In this document: positions 11,978-23,957 of the stretch, piece after piece | How the letters are laid out: every line of letters starts with the position of its first letter | How positions within the stretch are numbered: the first letter of the stretch is position 1 | From: Gelatoporia subvermispora B | Lineage: Eukaryota > Basidiomycota > Agaricomycetes > Polyporales > Gelatoporiaceae | DNA: 64,000 bases | NCBI GenBank assembly: GCA_000320605.2 | Contig: KB445793.1 | Span: 756,556-820,555, forward strand | Direction of reading: 5' to 3' | Made by a program: the position numbers and the translations under genes | Notes under the pieces: model-generated | Seen by the model: only the letters and a program-made list of their open reading frames with translations | Told to the model about the DNA's origin: nothing | Databases searched by the model: none

Positions 11978-13478
11978 ATTCGACCTTCACACTTGGACGT
12001 GCGGGAAGATGTGTCTTGCGATCGTTTGCTGCATTTCCACGCTAAGATTACATGTCACGTCTTGTCACTACAGTGTCTGACGCTCAAAACCGACCTCTTG
12101 GCACCCCGTCTCGCGCATTTGTATCTGCACCCGTGGATGTTGTCCAATACTCACTAAATCGTGGATTTCGTACAGAATACATCATATCTACATGACTATC
12201 TCAATAAAATTCTGATCTGGGCACTTTTCAAAATTTTCGCGAGGCCAAAAGTAAATCTTCCCTTTATGGGGGGTCGTGAGAAGATGACTAATACACCATA
12301 ATTGGCAATTAGGCGCTAAATCCACACTCACAGACGGAGCAGTCAGTCCTGAGCCGCATGATATGCTCTTCAACGCTTGCTGAGACTGTGTAAAGTTGAG
12401 GTTTTTTTATTTTGAGACCGAGTTATGCTACAAAATGTGTTTGAACATCTGTTTTTAGGTAGTCATACTTTCGGTTTTTTGTCGACAAAAAGTAAAAATA
12501 GGTTACGTGATCACAAAATCCAGATTTACGCTCATTTACCCCACTTTCTGTCCTAGAACGCGAGGGTTTGGCTCCTATAGCAAAATTACGCCTTCCCGAG
12601 GGAGGTCGGTTTTTGCCGCATGACACTGTACATAGCTGGCAGGCTGTCCCGACCTCCCATGAGTCCGAGTTCTCCGATGCAACGTAAGTGTCATCTTACC
12701 CTGCATGATTCCCCGTGACAAGTTCACTGCAGGAAGAAATGAACTAACCCTGAGACGCCAGCGAACTGGAACATTTGACGCCTTGGCTCCAGTGGCGAGC
12801 AGTTTGCCATGTACGACAGAAACTAAGCGACCTTCTCAGCAAACAGAAAGCTCCCAAATGTGATCTGTGCCGATGTACAGCGTCACTGACGTGCACTCGG
12901 AATGGTGATTGCTACCCTCGTTCTGCAGTACCTAAACTGAGGAGACATACAGATATTCGGCGGAGTCTAACAGCTCATCAAGTCAGGGGCGTGGTGCTAC
13001 ACAGAGGAAGTCTTGTTCATAAGAATGATGACAACCGAGTCATACAGCAACCTTTGCCCCCTGAAATACATCGAGAAAGTTGCAGGCACCACTAGAGAAA
13101 ATTCCCAGGGCGTTGTCACGGCACCCAGTTCGCAGCTTCTTTTGAGATGATCGAGGAATATGTAATCTTGGTGGGTCTCAAAAGTGATTTCGCGGAGTTC
13201 ATTTCAGTGGCGCGGATGCTGTCGTCAGAGGCGATGCACTAGGATGGGGCGATAAAAGCGAGTCGTAACACTAGGAAACAGTATGCCAGACACAGGCGGT
13301 CGGACACAGCAGGCAGTGGGCGAAGCGCGGACTCGGGTAGGTAACACGTGTCAAGAGTTGCACACTTGACGAATGTACGACTGAAGACAACCGTTGGAGT
13401 GATCGATACCCATTTCAAGATCTGATACTGCTACTCTTATCGAGAGATATCCCAGAGGCAAGTTCGGAGTACGACTGT
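11978..13478. other. Gene-less AT-rich stretch
   Basis: No supported gene. About 12180-12620 is conspicuously AT-rich with T and A runs, unlike the neighbouring genes. It may be another decayed element, but I found no inverted ends or target duplication. The part nearest 13478 is 3' flank of the CoA-transferase. Confidence 0.4.
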
Positions 13479-15311
13479 CTATAGACCATCAGCCCTCTTC
13501 AGCCACTCAGGCCGATGTCGATGCAGCGACATGGGGGCCTCTCCTTCTCTGACCGGTGTGTGAGAGAGCACGGCAGCATGTTTGATAGCCGTCATCTCTC
13601 TGCGCACATCTCCAGTGTCATCGTTGCCCTCGGACTGTATGAATGGTACTGATCTCGCCTCGACCTCCGGATCCTGGGGTAGTGTGCGAGGCGGAAACGG
13701 GCGTCCTTCACCAAAAGCAACTTGAGGATCCATTTGTCCCAAAGAGCGAATCCATTGTCCAACCGCAGCGAGCGAGACTCTGACCTCCCAGGAGCCGCCC
13801 TCCTACATACAGCGGTGATCCAATCTATCAGCAGAGCAGTAAGCGACAACGAAACTTACTGTAACGGTCTTGCTCAGAGCAGCGCATACACCAGTGGCTA
13901 GGAGATAGCCTGCGGCGTGATCCAACGCTTGCATTGGGAACGCTTTAGGCGGTAGTGGCCGTGAGCTCGCGTCGCCGCCGGTATACTGGGCATAGGCTTC
14001 GGCTTCAGCGAAGTTGAATCCTGTCGCCGTTTGCACAAGGGAATCGAACTGTGGTATAGTTACTTATAGCGAACGCAACATGTCGATGGGAAATCGGGTG
14101 ACTGACCCCACGACGGTTGCTCCAAGGGCCTTCCCAGCCATATGCGGTCAAGCTTGCATAAACAATTCCAGGCCGAGCCTTAGCAACGTCCTCAGGGCCG
14201 AAGCCTTTGTCGCGAAGCCCTCCAGGGCGGTACGATTGTAGGAATACATCAGCATCGTTGACAAGTGAGGAGAGCGCCGAACGGCCCTCCTCAGTTGTCA
14301 AATCCAACTGCGTCGATCGCTTGCCTCGTGAGGTATCCATGTCTAGAAATGGGAGCGACGGCAGGCTCGGGGAGGTTATCCAAAGAACGTCCGCTCCATG
14401 AGCTGTAAATAAGAATGAGAACGGCTCTTCGGACTTGGTCGAGCGATGTCACCTGCCAGCGTTCTGCCGCAGACAGGCCCAGCTAAGACCCTGGTAAACT
14501 CAAGGACACGGATATCCTCCAGTGGCCGTTTCGCCAGTCTCGCAATCTGTCTTTTGGGCGCGTCCCCGATCTTTGTAATAGTCACGGGAGGCACTCCTGC
14601 AAGAGCTTGGGCGTGCGGGTGACGGTCCCAATCCGCAAACGATCGCAAAGCAGTCGCCACCATCTTGCGAGAAGAGGCCTCCGTCTCGAAGTCCACGGCA
14701 TTCCAGTGCAGCAACGCTTCTGCGACCGCTGCCTTCGTCGGCTGACACTTCAAGATATCCAAAATTCCCTGTCGATGGCTGATCTATGTGTTTCAGAAAC
14801 CGATCACGTCGAGTGTCACTATAAGACACTCACTGGGGGAAATTGGTATGCAGCCGAACATAACTCTTGTCTTTCGTCTTGTAAACTCCTGCTAAATCAT
14901 CGAAGACAGTGCCGGATGGCAACTCGCGGTCAGTGGTGTAATACACTTCGCTCTCTATAGATGAGTAGCTCAGGTCTGAGGTGGTCGCGTTTCATATGGT
15001 GAACAGCACGAACTGAACTCGAGCACTGCGTGACGGGCGTCGACTCTCACTGTTTGCTCTGTCCCCGTTCTCAGAGCATGGAACTCGGCAGCAGCCAAAC
15101 CTGACAGTCCAATGCTGGTCTTTGTGGCATGAGCTGGACTAGCATGACATATGAATATATCGCAACTTACCTGCGCGGCTGTGCCTAGCTTGAATGAGGA
15201 GTTAACGGCTGGGTCCGGATGCTCGCTCAGGTGAAGGCGCGAAAGGGCTTGTTCTGGAAGTTGAAGACACTTCCAAAGGCTTTCTGCAGCAGATAGAGAA
15301 GCAGGAGCCAT
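13479..15311 (-). CDS. Class III CoA-transferase (CaiB/BaiF family)
   Basis: Family III CoA-transferase, the family of formyl-CoA:oxalate CoA-transferase and alpha-methylacyl-CoA racemase. Exons (minus) 15311-15171, 15119-15010, 14950-14834, 14778-14453, 14402-14107, 14048-13860, 13802-13479; phases close to 500 residues. Family stretches: ASIGLSGLAAAEFHALRTG-like start of the first half, VRVDARHAVLEFSSE, IRVLEFTRVLAGPVCGRTLA, HGADVLW, DTSRGKRSTQLDL, ADVFLQSYRPGGLRDKG, and IVYASLTAYGWEGPW. The C-terminus ends HRPEWLKRADGL. The exon 3 acceptor is an AG immediately after another AG and was chosen for frame. The exact substrate pair cannot be read. The start shares a 433 bp divergent spacer with MPP-beta. 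Confidence 0.9.
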
Positions 15312-15744
15312 TAAGACAAGTGAGGCTACTTGAGCTCTGTGTCCTGAGCATGACGACTGCGCCACTATAAGGACTCGCTGAGCGTCTTGGGAGTTTCGCA
15401 AGTTCCGCCTCGATTCCGCTACTTATGCCGACGGTCTGACTCGTCGAGAACAAGAATGCATGATCATTGGAAGACATATATCAACTGCACCGGGGCGCAA
15501 GTGCCCGCGGACCGTGACCAAGTGCTATCGTCGAGAGAGAGCCTACCGCCGACAACGCCCGCAGTGAATAGGGAACCGCGGGAAAAGCGGAGTTTACATT
15601 TCTATCCAATGAGCTTCATCGGTATTACAAATATGAGTCTCTCCCCACGTTACTTTCTAAGCGGAGTTCTAACACGCGTTTGTTGACCGTAATCGCCCGA
15701 CAACGTCCGCGACGGTGACGAACTTTTGTTATTCGACGGCCTCG
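15312..15744. promoter_or_regulatory. Divergent promoter region, CoA-transferase / MPP-beta
   Basis: 433 bases between two start codons facing apart. An open minus-strand frame spans part of it (beginning MSSNDHAFLFSTSQTV) but has no family similarity and is not needed for the CoA-transferase. I treat this as a shared upstream region. Confidence 0.5.
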
Positions 15745-17335
15745 ATGGTTCCAAGGACACTCTCCACCACCCTTGGGCGTGCATTGCGCGGCGCGGCGCA
15801 CACGCAGGTATGATACAAGTACAGAATCACAAAATTACTCTAGACTCACTTTTCACCCCAGCGGCCGTTGCGGTCGTTCGCGACAGCGGCCTCCAACATC
15901 CGTGCTCCCAAGACCGAGACCACCACCCTCCCAAACGGTCTGACTGTTGCGACTGAGTCGCACCCACATGCACAGACAGCTACCGTTGGTGTTTGGATTG
16001 ATGCGGGTTCGAGGGCGGAGACCGATGCGACCAACGGTACTGCTCACTTCCTGGAGCACATGGCCTTCAAGGGTACTGGTCGTCGCAGCCAGCACGCACT
16101 CGAGCTCGAAGTTGAGAACCTCGGTGCGCATCTTAACGCGTACACCTCGCGAGAGCAGACGGTCTACTACGCGAAGAGCTTCCGCAAGGACGTCGGTGCT
16201 GCTGTTGACATCATCAGCGACATCCTCCAAAACTCCAAGCTCGAGAACTCGGCCATCGAACGGGAGCGGGACGTCATTCTGCGCGAGCAGCAGGAGGTTG
16301 ACAAGCAGCTCGAGGAGGTCGTCTTCGACCACCTTCACTCGGTCGCGTTTGCAAGTACGTCATGCGCAGGTTGTGCTAAAATGTGTCTCACATATCTCCA
16401 GACCAACCTCTGGGCCGGACAATCCTTGGCCCCAAGCAGAACATTTTGTCCATCAAGCGGGACGACCTCGCCAACTACATCAAGACGAACTACACTGCGG
16501 ACCGTATGGTCCTCGTCGGCACTGGTGGTGTTGACCACGGTGAGCTCGTCAAGCTCGCTGAGAAGCACTTCTCGACCCTCCCTGTCTCTCCCAACCCTAT
16601 CCCTCTCGGCCGCCTTGCCCACCCCAAGACCAAGTTTGTAGGCCAGGAAGTCCGTATTCGTGACGACGATCTTCCCACCGCGCACATCGCTCTCGCGGTT
16701 GAGGGTGTTGGCTGGAGCTCTCCGGACTACTTCCCCATGCTCGTGATGCAGTCGATCTTCGGCAACTGGGACCGCTCCCTCGGCTCTTCAAGCCTGATGT
16801 CGTCTCGCCTGTCGCACATTATCTCATCGAACAACCTCGCGAACAGCTTCATGTCGTTCTCGACGTCCTACTCTGACACTGGTCTCTGGGGTATCTACCT
16901 CGTCACCGAGAACCTCATGAACATGGACGACCTCATGCACTTCACGCTCAAGGAGTGGACACGTATGTCGATCGCTCCCACTGACGTTGAGGTCGAGCGT
17001 GCGAAGAGCCAGCTCAAGGCGAGCTTGCTCCTCAGCCTGGACGGCTCCACTGCTGTTGCGGAAGATATCGGCCGTCAGCTAGTCACCAGCGGTCGCCGTA
17101 TGTCACCGAGACAGATCGAGTTTGCCGTTGACTCTGTTACCCCTGCGGACATCAAGCGTGTCGCGCAGAAATACCTTTGGGACCAGGACGTCAGTATCAT
17201 TTACTTGCAGCATTGTGTGACCTGTGAACTCACCATCTTTCCCGCATATAGTTTGCGATGGCAGCCCTCGGACCTCTCGATGGCCTTCTGGACTACAACC
17301 GTATTCGTGCGGATATGTCATCTCTGCTGTACTAG
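15745..17335 (+). CDS. MAS1: Mitochondrial processing peptidase beta subunit
   Basis: Catalytic beta subunit of the matrix peptidase that removes presequences from imported proteins. Exons 15745-15807, 15862-16354, 16402-17189, 17252-17335; phases agree, 475 residues. Exon 1 codes [20 protein letters not shown], a basic Ser/Thr/Arg-rich presequence continuing into [14 protein letters not shown]. The M16 zinc site is intact: inverted motif HFLEH in [17 protein letters not shown], followed by the distal glutamate region [20 protein letters not shown]. It also shows [20 protein letters not shown] and the ending [16 protein letters not shown] typical of MPP-beta rather than the bc1 core proteins. 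The start is chosen because it is the only upstream ATG that splices in frame to give a presequence. Confidence 0.95.
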
Positions 17336-17694
17336 ACGTGAGGTGAGCAACTCGGACACGACCCGTACGCTATCAGCGAGATGTAATAGACCATGCAGTA
17401 GGGCTTGGTGTGTTCTAGAATTCAAAACTATCTGCTATCTGCATATCTGCCGTGCTGTGCCGCTTTGCAAGTACAGCTACCACGTGAGCCGAAACGGGTG
17501 AGTAAGCGGATGATTCCGTCGGCTGGGCTCAATCCCAGCGCGCATGTCATTCTGGTCCAAATATGCGTGCAATCAAGCGCCAATACTGAGTGTATTTCGA
17601 ACAAATTTCGAAGATGGCGAGGTAGTCGTACAAACGTCATGCCAAATCAAACGAGATGGTGGGCGGAGAACTATCATTATGGGGATCGTAAATA
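17336..17694. other. Convergent 3' spacer
   Basis: 359 bases between the stop of MPP-beta (plus) and the stop of the unknown membrane protein (minus). No gene seen. Confidence 0.4.
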
Positions 17695-18567
17695 TTAGGC
17701 AGCCGGGATCATGAGCTTCCGAAAGACAAGAGTGGATAAAATGAGGTGGAATGTGCCACATACAAGCACCACAGCAAGAAAGAGACTGGAGGGCAGGCTC
17801 AGTGTGGGATTGATCGGAACGCCATTGACGCCTCTAGGTAATGTCGGCCATATACTGGCCGCAACGAAGATGAACAAGGATATTGATGCCCTGGTTGTGG
17901 GTATTGTGTCAGTATTTCGAAAGAATTGACAGATCAGATGTAGCCCACCAAGAAGTCCAGGCTGCGGGGACAGCTAAAGTTAAGACGGGGCTATCCCAGG
18001 AGGATTTCACCATCTTGATGTTCTAATACGGCCGTTAGCGAGACAGCGCCAGCGATTGATCCTCGTGTATTACCTTCGACCATATTTCCTTCGTCTGAAT
18101 ATCGCGTGCATGGAGCATCTGTGCGATATAAGATGCGCATAATATGCAAGCGATGAGAGATGTGATTATGGTGCACAATCCGGAATGATACGCCGTGACA
18201 CTAGCAGAACCTAAATTCATCTGCCAAAGTGTCGTAGAAAGGCTGTGGCAATGGTTGATGTGGGTAAATGTGACTTAGGGGACATATAGGATCGCTCACG
18301 TTATGATTGCAGCGGCCAAACTGGCAAGGGCAGTGTATTCTTTGATGTACATTGCCCACTCACACTCGGTCTCGGGACGTGTGGCCGCGCTGTCCTTCGC
18401 GAATCTCGACGTGTAGCATACCGGGATATGTAGTAAAACAACTTCTCTCTGTAAAGCCATAGGAGTTGTGATTTGACTCGAGCCGAGGCAGAAGTGACCA
18501 CAAGCCAGAAAGGCAGCCTCATAGGCCCCTGGGCATCATCTGCTGGTTCAGTTTCGGCAGGTGACAT
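17695..18567 (-). CDS. Unrecognised multi-pass membrane protein
   Basis: I do not recognise the family. Four exons join with consistent phases towards the stop at 17695: one containing ECEWAMYIKEYTALASLAAA; the next continuing LSTTLWQMNLGSASVTAYHS and a hydrophobic helix LCTIITSLIACILCASYIAQ; one with NIKMVKSSWDSPVLTLAVPA; and a last exon with SISLFIFVAASIWPTL and SSLFLAVVLVCGTFHLILST, ending in KLMIPAA. That gives about four hydrophobic segments separated by a charged loop (HARDIQTKEIWSK), a layout seen in many small basidiomycete membrane proteins of unknown function. The 5' end is uncertain: an ATG at 18567 is possible but its frame needs a further intron. Convergent with MPP-beta. Confidence 0.6.
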
Positions 18568-21500
18568 GGTTCCTGCGGGAGTGGGCCAGTATGCAGGACA
18601 GGAGCCAACGGTACAAGCTATGTGCACTCTTCTCGATTTTCAAGAGTGGGGGGTGTGGTGATGTAGTTGATTCGCCGTGGCTTGGTGGAGGTATGATCTT
18701 GTACTGTATAGCAAGTTGTTGAGTCAGGAGATGATGGCCAGTGGTCGTAGTTCGATGACCGGAATAAATAGCTACAGTTCAATAGATGCCTACATTGCCC
18801 CCACCCCGCAGCAGTTCGTGCGTCAGTAATCCACGACATTTGCAGTGTCTTCTTAACCCCGTAGTTGAAGGCAGCTACATTTGTTCAGCCTCGGGCGCTG
18901 TAGTCTGCCATCAGCAAAATCTCGTGTTTGCTTCTACCACTTTTACGTCTTTTCTGGTCGATAAGCGCCCCAAAAGCGGTGAACTCGGGAAAATACCAGT
19001 CCCAGGCGACTGGGATTTCGTCGCTTTTCCTGCTTTGATAGCCCAAAGCAGGAAAAGCAGCGCCAAAGTAGATGTAAGATTTCCCTGATGGTGAGCATCT
19101 TCACAGGTCTCCTGACTGATTGATTGACCTCAAAGGGCACCAAGCTTGTGCTTCTATTGCTCGGAAGCGGGAGTGGAGGCGGGAATGTGAAGTTCTATGC
19201 TGCGCATAAGACGCTGTGTCTTCTAGATGAAACTGGTAGCTGGAGGCAGACGTCACGAAGAAGTCACCCACGCACGGTGTATTCAAGTGTTCGCAGTCAA
19301 ACAACAAGTATCGTCGTGCACTGTCTTCCACCTTAACAGGTGTACTATCTCACGTTTGCTAACAAAAGAAGCATACGCGTGTAGAACCCATCATGCCAAT
19401 GCCTGCATCCAGTTGCACCGGCGGGCACATCAGACTCGGGCTTCATGACTCATCTCTGCATAAGGAAGGGAAAAGGGGGTATCGTGTATATGCACACATC
19501 TCGGAGCGGGTTACGGTATGGGAAAGGAAAGATTTGGAGTTGTCTTGCGACCTCCAAGCTGTATACCAGCTGCAGAGTCCGCGGATGGAGAAACTGACCT
19601 CCCACGAGGTTTGTTGGCCGATCATGAGAGCGTCGAGTCATCCGAAAGTATACAGCTTGGCGGGACCAGAGTGTGATGCACAACTGATATGGAGGGGCCT
19701 CTCACGCAATGCACTGGAATATGGCTTGAAATTGATAGCGCAATACCAGAGAAGGTTATACACCCATGACCCTGCGGCAGTAGTACGAAGGCTTCCCTCC
19801 ATCAGGAAGCTGTGTCGACGGCTCCGCCGCTCGAGCTTAGGTTATGTCGAGACCGTAACGCTCCGAGGGTGTGTTGTAATCAGTCTCTGCCTCGTAGTGG
19901 GGGTCTAGCCAGACGAACCTTGATGCGAGTACATCGAAGCTTCGGTGACCGGAATATGCTGACAGAGAAGCATAGCACCCCAGAACGAGGCCAGTATATG
20001 ATTGCTGTGTCGTAGAACTATATGTGCGGCTACGTTGTCCTGTGGCAGGAGATGCCGGTACATTAGACTATCAGTCAGCGTAAATGGAAAGGGTTCTCCC
20101 ATCAAGAAGGGCATGTTTAAATTTCCAATTTCCCCCAGCATCGCCATCAGAAATCATGGGAGCGGCATACACTGACCAATCCAGACCGCCTACATAGGAT
20201 CTGACTACTTTGGCTTGCGTTCGTGGACTTCAAGGGAGTCAGGTACTCTGCATATTGCGTCGATTTATCCTACAGCGTTGCTAACATTTGTCGTGAGAAC
20301 TCGGCATTGTTGCGTTGGAATATTTACGCTGGTAGTCAACAAGTGTCACACGTAATAGCGCGTCGATACGACGACACGACAGGTAGGGCGGTCTACATCT
20401 CGTTCATTGAATTTCGAGGCTATGCGCGTCACATATGGGGCTGCATGGCACGCACGATGAAGCTCATGTTAAAAGTAACAGTACAATACCTTTCATGTTG
20501 CAGCAGTTCACTACCTGTATCCTACAATATGATGTGTTGATAGCAAAAATATCTCGAACAGGCGGTGCTTGGAGCGGGCCTTGAGAAACGACTACATATT
20601 GGGTAATTTCAAGCTGCGGGAAACTTTCCTCGCGCCGACAGCCACAGATCGTCGCGAGTCCACTTGGTCCACGACATGGTCCACTGACATCTCCGAATCG
20701 GAATCACCTTAGAAGTCCACAAAGTTTGATCTGCGAGCAGGCTCCTCATCGTCTTCTCCCATTTTAAATGACGCTTAGCGACAGACTGGAACGTCTTGAT
20801 CTAGAGCCAAGCTGTTATTGGCAATCGCCGGGGCAGTCTATGCTATGCGTTCCCTGAATGTAGCTCTCTGAGATCACATTCCACAAACGAAGCCTCGCCT
20901 GATGTCAAGTGCGGAGTTCTGCCGTGCGTTCCGGATCTCGATGACAACGTGTCCTCTAATTTCTTGCATATGGTAGTCACCCCACTCGTGTGCAATAGAT
21001 ACAGCTCAAAGATGTAAGTGGGTACAGCATAGCTTGACTGGCCAACACCATAGCGAAGTGCCATGTTGCGTAAGGATCGAGTCTAGTGGAGCGTCTACGA
21101 GGCGTTCTCGATGTCATTGATGAATACCGCCACGATCTCTCTCAGCTCTTCGACAGGCTTGACAGCTAACTTTGCGCCTCAATGGTCCGATGATACGACT
21201 GTTTGCGGCTATGATACTAATTTCCCCTTGGTGCGCTGCGGGTCAGCCTCGTAGTCGAAACTCTGGGCTCATAGTCTGTTGCGGCAGGCGTATAAGCCGC
21301 GGTAGCAGAGCAGGTCCAGTCATACAGATTTTCAAGCAAGTACAGTATGATCGGTATATGGTGAAAATAAAGAGCGTTCCGGCCGTCGCAAGCCGAGAAA
21401 GTAGTATATTGCAGATATGAATAGTAGACAGCCGTTGCCAAATTTTCAGTTCCGAAGTGTAGCAATATTCTTGCAATCATTGTCGACACCCTATAGCTTG

Positions 21501-22327
21501 ATGAATAAGTCATGTGAAGCAAGCACCAAGGTCAAGAGTAAATGTCTCGTCAGCGAGAGACCTCCCGAGGCAAAGTGATACTATGAATACGAGACAAAGC
21601 GACCACATATACTCACGTAGGTGCTTTCTCTTTGATTCGTACTCACAATCGCTGGCACGTCTCGCATGCCTCTGAATGTTCCGCTTCATATCTTGGCACC
21701 CCAGTCCCATACTGGCCTATGGTCAGTAAGGATGAGCTTTGGCGGTGTTACTCTGGGTAGTCAATGCAGAGTACCGCTAGCGGCGTTCGCGTTATCCTGC
21801 AGGGCATGGGCTAGCAGCCTTAGTATCTCGTAATCGTAAGGAGGGGTAGCTCTGACTGGCACCATCTTCTTCTGCAGACTCATGACGCTCATTCACCTTT
21901 TCGCCGAAAGGCTGCTCGTCTTTTGATTTGCGTCTGGCTGGTAACCCGTCTGCAATGTGTTATGTGAACCTGAGAGCACTGTTACCGAGGCTATTCAACC
22001 ATCTTGCGATGCCCACCGAGTGAAGTCGCTGGCAGCCATACAGGTCGTTTTGTTGTTCGAGTCTTAGGCCAGGCACCATAGCAAGATATCAAGGGAACGA
22101 ACAAGTTAGGGAGAGGATAGCAGTAAACAAGGGCGATCACGACATGTTCCAGTGTAGCCGCCCGGCACTGAGGCTTTCCCAATAAGAGAAATTATCCGTT
22201 CTGGATACCATTAGTCAGCGTTAGTCACGGGTTGTGTAGTCGGCAGCGGCCGCTACCCCGCGCCGGGGTCGACGCGGGCGCGTCACTCCGTACACCGGCT
22301 CGGTACCAGCGACCTTGGTTGGACGAC
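18568..22327. other. 3.7 kb with no defensible gene
   Basis: Many short frames on both strands, none with a family motif. The minus strand around 21480-21710 has a stretch with short hydrophobic pieces and plausible splice signals, and about 19905-20147 holds another, but I could not join them. A perfect-looking hairpin lies at 19023-19062 (stem CGCTTTTCCTGCTTTG). A very GC-rich patch sits at about 22240-22290, just upstream of the ETF-beta gene. Decayed gene remnants are my best guess. Confidence 0.4.
19023..19062. repeat. Short inverted repeat (hairpin)
   Basis: CGCTTTTCCTGCTTTG, a 6-base loop, then CAAAGCAGGAAAAGCAGCG: a 16-base stem with almost no mismatch. Nearby at about 18998-19016 lies a shorter one (CAGTCCCAGGCGACTGGG). 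No gene adjoins; it could be the core of a small foldback element. Confidence 0.6.
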
Positions 22328-23461
22328 ATGAGACCATCCGCCGTTCGTCTCCTCAATATCTTGGTTCCCATCAAGCGGTAAGTTGTCCTGCTGTATGCTG
22401 CTGTGATCTTCTCGCTGAATTGACTCTGCAGGACTGTAGACTATGCGGTCAAAATCCGCGTGAATCCCGACCAGAAGGGTATCGACTTGAATGTCAAGCA
22501 TTCGATGGTGCGGGGCGTTTGCGTTATCTTATGTAGTTTCACCTCTGAAGCTCTTGATTAGAATCCTTTTGATGAGATTGGTCTGTAAGCACCAACTCCC
22601 ATAGCTGAGCTTCGGTGACATGATTCAGTACGCAGCGGTGGAGGAGGCCGTCCGGTTGCGTGAGCGCCTCAAGGACGAGGTAAAGTCCATCAAGGTCGTC
22701 ACTATCGGTCCACCGAAGTCTGCAGAAACGCTCAGGACTGCGCTTGCTATGGGTGCTGACGCCGGCATCCACGTTGAGGTTCCGGACTCAGCACCTGCAC
22801 CCGAGCCGCTCGGCGTGGCGAAGGCGCTGCGTGCCATTATCGAGCGGGAGAAGGAGAAGGGCGGCGTTGATTTGGTCATCATGGGCAAGCAGGCCATCGA
22901 CGATGACGCGGGACAGACTGGCCAGATACTCGCGGGTTTGATGGACTGGGCGCAAGCGACATTTGCGAGCAAGGTCGTCATAGACGTCGCGAAGAAGGAG
23001 GCGAACGTGACGCGGGAAATTGACGGGGGGCTTGAGGAAGTGCGCTGTCGCTTGCCTCTGGTCGTCACGACGGATCTTCGGTGCGTGAATGGACCGCACT
23101 TGATAATTCGTTCATCCACTCATTCACACTACGTAGGTTGAATGGTAAGCGGAAACCTCTATAAGCTCTCCATATGTTGTTAATGACGTTTCAGAGCCTC
23201 GATATGCTTCGTTGCCAAATATCATGAAGGCTAAGAAGAAGCCGATAGAGAAGTTGACTCCAGCGGATCTCAGCGTCGATCTTGCACCCCGACTCGAGAC
23301 GATCAAGGTCACGGAGCCTCCCAAGCGTGTAGGCGGAGGCAAGGTGAGTTGCAAAGGACTTCACGCGTAACAGCCATTCTGACGTTTATTACAAGGTTGA
23401 GAGTGTAGATGAGCTGGTCGCGAAACTGAAGGAGGCTGGATTCGCCGCTGCAAAAGCATAG
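22328..23461 (+). CDS. ETFB: Electron transfer flavoprotein beta subunit
   Basis: Beta subunit of the mitochondrial matrix electron carrier that takes electrons from acyl-CoA and amino-acid dehydrogenases to ETF:quinone oxidoreductase. Seven exons: 22328-22377, 22432-22507, 22562-22580, 22636-23080, 23137-23144, 23195-23343, 23396-23461; phases close to 270 residues. Two are micro-exons of 19 and 8 bases. Family stretches: [59 protein letters not shown], the signature ending [20 protein letters not shown] with [11 protein letters not shown] after it, and [13 protein letters not shown]. No long presequence is visible, normal for this subunit. Confidence 0.95.
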
Positions 23462-23957
23462 GCGCTTTTCTGCCGGCACGTATGGTATGCTGACGCATAA
23501 GCTTCGCACATGTGCTTGTTACAATTGTGATATTCGGAACATTGCACACAATACATCATCTACACACATGGTCAGGGCGCGGATCGAGCCAGGACTGATG
23601 CTTAGGCTTTGGGAGTCAGACATGACCGAGGGTGCTCCGTGCCAGGCACGTGCCGAAACGGGCGCCTGATATTTGGCGCTGGGCCATGGTGGCGCAGCAA
23701 GTCACAACGATAAGTGAGAGCGTCCGAACCGTCTTCCGTGTCCTCCGTGGAATCATCTCGGATGTCTGCTGCCACGCCCGTCTCACATCTCCGCGCTTTT
23801 TTTTCGACGAAGAGCGTTTTCTATTTCCTGCTGGGCGGCATCGTGAACGCCATTGGCTGAGTGCACAATTCCGAATTCGTGGCATCTTCATATATCGCCC
23901 ATCCGAGCAGACGAGTTGCCCATTACATACTACCCTCGACTGCACGTTGCAATCGTC
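23462..23957. other. Intergenic, ETF-beta to DUF202 gene
   Basis: 496 bases. The frame of the DUF202 gene is open for some distance upstream of its ATG but with no similarity. Contains the 3' flank of one gene and the upstream region of the next. Confidence 0.4.

Noticed and set aside
15853..16685. Long open frames in other frames and strands over the MPP-beta gene
   Set aside because: Explained by the codon bias of MPP-beta, whose own frame carries the M16 zinc motif and all family stretches.
19393..19908. A 171-codon plus-strand open frame
   Set aside because: Long for its surroundings, but amino-acid use looks random, it overlaps equally long frames on the other strand, and it has no motif or splice context.
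21480..22190. Possible STE3-like pheromone receptor fragments on the minus strand
   Set aside because: A few hydrophobic stretches suggested it, but no diagnostic motif could be placed and exons could not be joined in frame.
22625..23119. 164-codon minus-strand frame over ETF-beta
   Set aside because: Antisense shadow of the large ETF-beta exon.
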